64,000 nt of DNA from Urophycis tenuis (lineage: Eukaryota > Chordata > Actinopteri > Gadiformes > Phycidae), in contig JAXIVH010000012.1 of assembly GCA_036785325.1 (NCBI GenBank), forward strand, positions 9,531,619 through 9,595,618, written 5' to 3'. A program made the translations under genes and the position numbers. Below the pieces are notes generated by a model, which was given only the letters and a program-made list of their open reading frames with translations, ran no database searches and was not told where the DNA came from. Shown here piece by piece: positions 55,885 to 64,000 of the stretch (its first letter is position 1; the number at the start of each line of letters is the position of its first letter).

Positions 55885-55885
<1 letters not shown>
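54124..55885. other. Non-coding DNA right of the Ig exon
   Basis: Mostly unique AT-rich DNA with poly-G (55283-55300). For the minus-strand gene this would be intron 1; no signal-peptide exon was recognised. Confidence 0.5.
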
Positions 55886-55886
<1 letters not shown>

Positions 55887-55964
<78 letters not shown>

Positions 55965-55983
55965 GTGTGTGTGTGTGAGTGTG
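55887..55983. repeat. (GT)n microsatellite
   Basis: GT array with two TTG interruptions, followed by GAGAGAGA. Confidence 0.95.
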
Positions 55984-57080
55984 AGAGAGAGACCATGCCT
56001 CTTCTCCTGACCATCAGCCCCTGTTTATATGCCAGGAAAAAAAAAAAAATGCAGGATCGCTCTGGGCAGTGGCACAGACAGCTGTGTTAAAAAAACAACA
56101 ACAACACAACCACACACACATACAGAGTGGACAATCTCAGTCCCACCCGCCAGATTTGTGAGGGCCCCCCCCCCCCCCGAGCCTTCAGGCGTCTGATACA
56201 GTCGCCCAGAGGCTTTATCCTGCGCACGCGGCTTCACTATCAGTGGAAACGGGCCGCAGGCGTCAGCAGCATCAGGACCGGGCAGCCGTGGTGATGGATG
56301 CCCGTGACGAGGGGGGGGGGGGCCATCAATCTCACTGGAGGGGGGGGGAGGACAATCCAACAGACGCGGCCGAGTCACCGTCCAAAACAGGAAGCCGGGT
56401 CGGGCTCCGTCAAAGTGGCGGCGGTGGAGGCTCAGTGAAAAGAAATGACGCACGGGGGTTCTTCGAAATTTTTTGTGTTCGTTTTCAATCACAGACGCTG
56501 CTTCCGTCTCATGAAGGGGGGGGGAGAGGAGACTGATGTCTGCCATCGCCATCGCTATCCATTACCGGACCAGACGAGCCTCCCTCGCTCGCTCTCCCCC
56601 GGGTGACATCAAATACACACGGCCTCGTCAGGGCCCGGAGTGTCACCAGAGGGTGAAGAGAGTGACGCAAGTCGAGTGTGTGTGTGTGTGTGTGTGTTCG
56701 TGTGTGGGTCTGAGTTACGTTAGATAAGGACAACGGGCATTGAGCGATTCAGTGAAAAAAAAAAAAAAAACATGCCTTTTCGATGCCATGAGAAAAGGGT
56801 TGATAGTCACGTATTTCGAGTCACACAATGGGAGGCCAAGGTCAACATGTTCCATCGCCTCAAACAGATTGGGTCTTAAGGTGGACCGGAAGAAATCCAC
56901 GGCCCCCTTTCGTCCACTGAAGGCATCCCCTTTGTTTTGGCAGCATCAGAAAATAAAATACAATAAAAAGTTGCCCTGCATGGGTGTGACGCAAATGTAT
57001 ATCACGGAGACGTCACAAAGCCCTGCAACAAATGTCCTTTAAACTCATTTCATTCACTGCCAACAGAAAACGACAAAAGC
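55984..57080. other. Intergenic DNA, nothing recognised
   Basis: Contains poly-A (56036-56049, 56755-56770), poly-C (56165-56179), poly-G (56311-56322, 56340-56349), (GT)n (56676-56697) and unique sequence. Confidence 0.55.
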
Positions 57081-57097
57081 AGCTCCTCTGAAGTCCT

Positions 57098-57325
57098 CGT
57101 GGAGGGTGTGGGGCTAGTGGAGGGGTGCGGGTCATCGTGGAGGGTGTGGGGCTAGTGGAGGGTGCGGGTCATCGTGGAGGGGCGTGGGGGCGTTGTGGAG
57201 GGGCGTGGGGCCTAGTGGAGGGCGTGTGGCTAGTTGGAAGGCGTGGGGCCTAGTGGAGGGCGTGGGTCATCGTGGAGGGCGTGGGGCCTCGAGGAGGGGT
57301 GGGGGTCTCGTGGGAGGGTTGTGGA
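57098..57325. repeat. Minisatellite of GTGGAGGGCGTGGGGCCTA units
   Basis: About 230 bp of variants of GTGGAGGG(C/T)GTGGGGC with CTAGTGGAGG or GGTCATCGTGGAGG inserts, in units of about 20-40 bp. G-rich on the + strand. Confidence 0.9.
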
Positions 57326-57990
57326 GGGACATCTCCGCGCTCCGCCGGCCTCCCACACGCGTGATTACGCGTCTCCACCGGTTGAGAGAGCGGCCCTTGT
57401 TTACGCGGCTCAATATTCCACGTGAGTGTGTAGCAGTGCCGCCACCGCCATGCCGCAGGTGGGTTGGGGGGGGGGGGGTGGGGTGGGGGGGGGGAGGGGA
57501 GCGTGTGCATTTGTTAATTAAAAAGACTGGCCTCAATAACCGCTCGCGGGGCTGCGGGTCTGTGTGTGCACTTCTTGGCCAGGGAGTCGTCTCCCCCCCA
57601 CTCTCCCCCCGTCTGACACAGCACTCTCTCTCTCTCCCCCCCCCCCCCCCCCCCCCTCCCTGTCATCAGCGGTGGCGGTGGCCTGGAGACCGGGAATGGG
57701 CTCCAGGAATGTTGGGGCGTCAGACCCCCGCACCCGAATGCCCCCGCGTCTCATCACTCTTGCCCCATTCTCCCCCTCACCGCCCCTCTCTCTCTCTCTC
57801 CCTCCCACCCCGCTCACCACTCCCCACCTCTCAATGCCTCCCTCCCCCCCCCCGTGGTTGTGAGCCAGCCCCTTTGGCCCCAGATTCTCTGCTCATTCTT
57901 GCTGATTGTACTCCACCATCACTCCAGCCCTTTTTTTTTTTCCCCCCCTCGCCATACAATAGAAAGTGAATCCCGTCTCCTAGCAACCAG
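57326..57990. other. Intergenic DNA, G- and C-rich
   Basis: Poly-G stretches (57464-57499), poly-C (57638-57656, 57844-57854), CT repeats (57786-57802) and T/C tracts (57931-57948). No gene is recognised. Confidence 0.6.
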
Positions 57991-57993
57991 GTC

Positions 57994-57995
<2 letters not shown>

Positions 57996-58092
<97 letters not shown>

Positions 58093-58096
58093 AGAC

Positions 58097-58183
<87 letters not shown>

Positions 58184-58184
58184 C

Positions 58185-58225
<41 letters not shown>

Positions 58226-58226
58226 T
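57996..58226. repeat. (GA)n microsatellite, about 230 bp
   Basis: GA dinucleotide array with scattered GGA and GAC interruptions. One of the longest purine-only tracts here, capable of triplex (H-DNA) formation. Confidence 0.95.
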
Positions 58227-58500
58227 GCTGATTGTAAGCCACTAGGAATTCTCAAAGTAGCTTCATTCAAAAAAAAAAAGTAGCTTCATTCAAAAAAAAA
58301 AAAAAAAAAAAAAGCATAAAGCAAGGCCATAAACAGTCAACAAACGGAACAACACGGCGACTTTCCAGGGATGGAATCCACCACTTGAAGGCCTGCCGAG
58401 ATTAGCCCTGCTGTGACGTGGGCACATGCCTCGTACAACGAGGCAACAAGGATTTTCCCCTCACAGGCGCGATTCGTCACATGGTTTGCAGGCCGACGCC
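58227..58500. other. Intergenic DNA
   Basis: A 22-bp direct repeat, AAAGTAGCTTCATTCAAAAA (58253-58298), and unique sequence. Nothing else is recognised. Confidence 0.55.
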
Positions 58501-58509
58501 AGGAGGAGT

Positions 58510-58712
58510 CGGAGCCGAGAGGAACCAGAGCCGAGAGGAACCAGGTACCTGCGCGGAACCCGAAGCCGATTCGATGGTTCCGAGAAACCAGTAGCTGCGC
58601 GGAACCCGAAGCCGATTCCGATGGTTCCGAGGAACCAGGTACCTGCGCGGAACCCGAAGCCGATTCCGATGGTTCTGAAGAACCAGTAGCTGCGTGGAAC
58701 CCAAAGCCGCTT
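58510..58712. repeat. 48-bp minisatellite with 96-bp alternation
   Basis: Units of about 48 bp read CGAAGCCGATTCCGATGG, TTCCGAGGAACCAG, then alternately GTACCTGCGCGGAACC or TAGCTGCGCGGAACC. In one + frame the units read as an acidic repeat (AEPEADSDGSEEP). Codons and frame are kept in two units, but a missing base in the first breaks it. No splice sites or homologous protein are recognised. Confidence 0.85.
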
Positions 58713-59395
58713 CACCGGACCCCTTAACGAGAATCACCAAGGGGGGGGGGGGGGCCGAACACCCCCCCCCCACTTTTTTTCCTACGGCGTTCTGACCCGT
58801 CGAACTCAAGACGCCATTAGGCGCGGCTCTCCGGCGCTTTTGGGAGAGGACCACCACGCGGTGTCAGTGTGCAAGGGGGGTTCGGGCGGAGTGGGTTTCA
58901 CTCCGCAGAGCCAAACGAGGGGGAAAAACTAATGAGGAGACCCTGCTGGGTTCACATCCTGCACTCACACACACACACACAACACCTGAATGGAAAGAGG
59001 AAAGAAACTAGTGAGAGAGAGAGAGAGTGAGAGGGAGTGGGGCGTGAGAGAACCCTGCCGATGAGTTAGCGGGCAATCGATTGACAGACAAAAGAAACGT
59101 GGGTCGATGGTTGACGGGGCCTGTGTGGAATGACGCCGAGTTAAAAAAAATAAAAACCCACACACCACTCTCACCGCAGCCGCACCCCTCTCACACGCCA
59201 GCGCCCGTGGCAGCTGTCACTCAAGACCCCCACGTGAGGGGCGGGGAAGGGACGCCCCGAGAGCAGAGAGAAGACATGCATTAATGAACACGCAAAAACG
59301 AGAAGAAAAGCTCAATAAAAAAAGCAAAATAAAAAAGCAATGAAAAGGGGATTTGGAACGGTGCAGCCCTGGGTGCCCCTGGGGGGGGGGGGGGG
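58713..59395. other. Intergenic DNA, nothing recognised
   Basis: Poly-G and poly-C pair (58741-58774), CA and GA short arrays (58967-58982, 59012-59035), unique sequence, then poly-G (59381-59394). Confidence 0.55.
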
Positions 59396-59396
59396 A

Positions 59397-59474
<78 letters not shown>

Positions 59475-59494
59475 AGTGAGCGAGAGAGACAGAC

Positions 59495-59529
<35 letters not shown>

Positions 59530-59572
59530 GAGAGAGAGCCAGTGAGCGAGACAGACAGACAGAGAGAGAGAC
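59396..59572. repeat. (GA)n/(CAGA)n tract
   Basis: GA repeats followed by (GACA)n, with GAGCCAGTGAGCGAGA units repeated twice. Confidence 0.93.
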
Positions 59573-60145
59573 CTATTCAATTTCCAAACAATCCCAAGCC
59601 CGTGGCACCGCCCGAGCGTTTATTAAGCGTTCCAGGCGAGACCGGGGCCCGCTGAACCGCGCTGATTGCGCCGTAATGCGGGGCTGAGAGCCCCCGGCTG
59701 CCGCCGCCGCCGCCGTCGCCATCGCCGCCGCATCAAGCCGCCACCCACTCCCCCCGGGGCGCACGGCCGGCCGCCGCCACCGCCGCCACTCAGACACAAT
59801 TGCACATTAACCGGCGGGCGGGTGTGAACATTTACGTTCCCACTCGAGGGTTAAGACAGCTCTGCCTTTTATTTGTTTTACAGGGCGCCGGGGTGTGTGT
59901 GTGCATGCATGCGCGTATGTGTGTGTGTGTGTGTGTGTCTGTGTGTGTGGGGGGGGGGGTGGTAGTTATTGGCGGTGTTATGGCCGTCTAGGAGGCCAAC
60001 CATACCACGACCGACGTCGTTCTAATCAGATTAGGTCAACGTGAATCCCCTTCCATTGCTAAATCCTTGACCTACCGTAGGCTTAGGAATCCCGATTTAT
60101 AAATAAATACAGGCCGGAGATTGCGGTGGCTGCTCATGCCTAGGA
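59573..60145. other. Intergenic DNA with (CCG)n
   Basis: GCCGCC-rich stretch (59698-59735, 59769-59788) close to ATTGCACATTAACC, then (GT)n (59918-59948) with poly-G. Unique sequence otherwise. Confidence 0.6.
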
Positions 60146-60147
60146 GG

Positions 60148-60828
<681 letters not shown>

Positions 60829-60829
60829 A

Positions 60830-61665
<836 letters not shown>

Positions 61666-61677
61666 CTCGCGGGGCCC

Positions 61678-61768
61678 CACCGGCGCCAGCCCCGCGCGGA
61701 GAAGCCGGCCCCGCGGAGAAGCCGGCCCCCGCGGAGAGCCGGCCCCCGCGGAGAAGCCGGCCCCCGCG
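61678..61768. repeat. GC-rich minisatellite, GCGGAGAAGCCGGCCCCC units
   Basis: Four to five copies of an 18-19-bp unit GCGGAGAAGCCGGCCCC with one-base length differences. Confidence 0.88.
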
Positions 61769-64000
61769 TTTCGGTTTGGGCTGGCGGGCCCCGAAACCAA
61801 ACTACAGAGAGTGGGAGGAGACGGGAGTTTCAGTTCACCCGGCTTTTCATTAATGATTGACCAGCGCCGCTCGGTCACAGAGATATTCCATCCCAGCGCA
61901 GGGCCGAGTTAATGTTGAGCGTGAGGTAAGCAGCCCTGGTTGTTCCAGTGAAATGTCAACATTTATTAAAAATAAAAAAAATTTTAAGTGTTTTTATATT
62001 TTGAAAAATTACATCACTTTTCATACCGGTGCCATGGTGTCAAATCAACGTATATATCCAAAACATTTCATTGACATACATTCCTTCATGAAAAGGACTA
62101 GCCTTGCTTGGAACCACACATTTTGTGTCGCTCTAAAGTTACGTTTACTTTCTGGTGATTGACCATAGATACAGATCTCCCCGCTCAGGGGGGGGGGGGG
62201 GTTCCTATCAAAAGTTTTTTTAAAAGAGTCTCAGAGCGGAGGGGGCTCTGAATGCTCTCTGGCGGCGAGACCACCTGGCCCAAAGAAAATCCTCCAGAGG
62301 AACACTACATTGGGAGTGGGGAACGGTGAAGTGACTGTTGAGTGTTGGGCGGGGGGGGGGGGGGGGGGGGGGGGGGGAAGGGTAGGAGACTGTTGGGGGC
62401 GGGGGGTGAAGCTTTACGACGTTGTATACCCTCACAGTTTTCCCAGGGAACTCCTCCTAATCCCGCTCAGCACGGCAGCCCCATCCACGAGGCTCAAAAC
62501 AGGCCACTCGGCTCTGACCCCACTCTTTCACGTGACTTTTTAAAAAAACAACTTTTAAAAACAAAAAATACAACACTAAAATACGAGCCTCATCTCATAT
62601 TCCCATTCTGGCAACAAAAAAAAAAACTAAACAAATGAATGTACACTGTGAGGTGCGGTTGCCTGACTTTATTTGGCAGCGTGCACTTTGAGATCGCTTT
62701 CTCGTTGGGAGCTGAGGCGCGAGCTGAGGAGAGACGTTAAGGGGAGGCAGATGGGCACGTACGTCTGCACGCCGCTTTCCCAAGCGCTCGCCGCCAAGCG
62801 AGAAATGAAAACCACATGTCTCACTGGGGTGTAGTCACAGGTCCACTTTGCCCGCGTGGACAAAGGAGAGTTGCTGCATCAGGTGGAGGGGCTGTCATGC
62901 TCCATTCAATCCCCCCCCCGTCCCAAAGCAAATAAAGTCTCTGATATCCTTTCACACAGCGACCCCCCCTTCCCCCCCCTACCTCGTTTATCACCCGGTG
63001 AGACCCCCAGAGTGAGCGCATCTACCCAGTAAATTTTAAACCAGCATGGAGCACAGTAATCTACTTGGGGCCGTACACTACCCTGTCAGAGTCTGGCCTT
63101 TGCCCGGGCCCCCCCGGGAGAGCACAATGCCAGCTTTGATGTGGGGGAACCAGCTCTGCTGATCAAACACAGACAAGCCAACTGCTGCAGAGGGCTGCCA
63201 CTTCATTCAAACTGCAAATAGAGCCCCACGCACGCACGCACGCATAGACATTAAGATAGGTGGACACGGACACAGACAGAGGAGAACACGGTGGAGATTA
63301 CACTGAAGTATAATATGAAGAAAAAAAAAAAAGGGCTCCGCACAAAATGTACTTAAATCATGTCAGCAGGTGAGAAGACTTAGACCACCGGAGCGAGAAC
63401 ATTCCCGCTTGAAAAACATGTTAACAAGCCCCAACCATTCGAGGGAAGAACTATTAAAAAGACAGCGGGAAATGTATAAAAGGTTTCGACCTTGAAGCCA
63501 TTTGCTTGGCTTAATCCAGTCCAACATGTAACATCTTTAGTTCGCAAACATACAATGAGGACAAACCGGGCGCTTTGTGAATAAACAAGGACCGGTTTGT
63601 CACTCGCGCATCTTTTTGTGGTTGATGTTGAAAAACCATTTCCTCATACCCAATCGGCCGAGTTTCAGTCGGTGAATCACCCATCTATGTGCTACGAGTC
63701 CTCGCCACAAAGCAAAGTTCTACTTTAAAAACCAAGGTGGCGGGGAGGTCGAATTGGCCACACATGGACAACTAAAATAAACCAAATGTTGAGAACAATG
63801 AAGTGAGCATGGCTGTGGCGGGCAGCCAGAGCACTAAAAGGGTTGAGGTGCGTGGGCAGCCTTTAGACATGTAGGGGTATGTGCAGAGACCGTCTTGTGC
63901 TCAGCACAGAATGCCTCCCGATGCATTCCATGGCTCCTCCTGGCTGCCTGGAGGAGATGAGGAGCTCTCCAAAAATGTTGGCTGAATCAACCAGTTTGCT
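61769..64000. other. Intergenic DNA to window end
   Basis: Mostly unique sequence: an AT-rich part (61950-62160), poly-G (62190-62201, 62350-62377), an A-rich stretch (62540-62640), CGCACGCACGCA (63230-63244) and unique DNA from 63250 onward. No exon, RNA gene or mobile element is recognised. Confidence 0.5.

Overview
The window is from a vertebrate nuclear genome, almost certainly a teleost fish. It has spliced genes with GT-AG introns, very dense CA/GA/CT microsatellites, long poly-C and poly-G runs, a tRNA-derived SINE whose tail matches an L2-like LINE, and a TTAA-flanked miniature element. The extreme short-tandem-repeat density resembles that reported for cod-like fishes, but the species cannot be decided from the sequence.

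The one gene recognised with confidence is the 3' half of auts2 (AUTS2, activator of transcription and developmental regulator) on the + strand. Thirteen exons lie between 22180 and 38526. Counting back from the stop codon they correspond to exons 7-19 of the 19-exon mammalian gene. Splice phases agree at every junction from exon 7/8 to the stop, and about 912 codons are read from exon 8 onward. The product is a nuclear chromatin regulator associated with a non-canonical PRC1 (PCGF3/5) complex and EP300. The PPPY motif, the His-X repeat, the AUTS2-family core and the conserved C-terminus are all visible. Exon 7 does not keep one reading frame; the breaks lie at or near C-rich tracts.

Layout. 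1-19953: non-coding DNA, probably the large upstream auts2 intron, with microsatellites, a (GGT)n array, two SINE copies and several AT-rich candidate regulatory blocks. 19954-20153: a 200-N gap. 20154-22179: C-rich non-coding DNA. 22180-38526: auts2 exons 7-19. 38527 to about 40.4 kb: 3' UTR. 40.4-49.0 kb: repeat-rich intergenic DNA with a SINE, a broken L2-like LINE fronted by a perfect palindrome, degenerate TTAGGG-like arrays and a 70-bp inverted repeat. 49008-49207: a second 200-N gap. 49208-64000: mostly simple repeats, plus one intact minus-strand exon (53953-54123) encoding half of an Ig V domain like the CAR/CXADR family.

Both gaps are exactly 200 N, which looks like a fixed scaffolding spacer, so the order and orientation of the three contigs are inferred. 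No bacterial, viral or CRISPR-type system is present. The most interesting signals are how often simple repeats abut auts2 splice sites, the frame disruption in exon 7, the SINE/LINE shared tail, several perfect fold-backs, and the orphan Ig exon.
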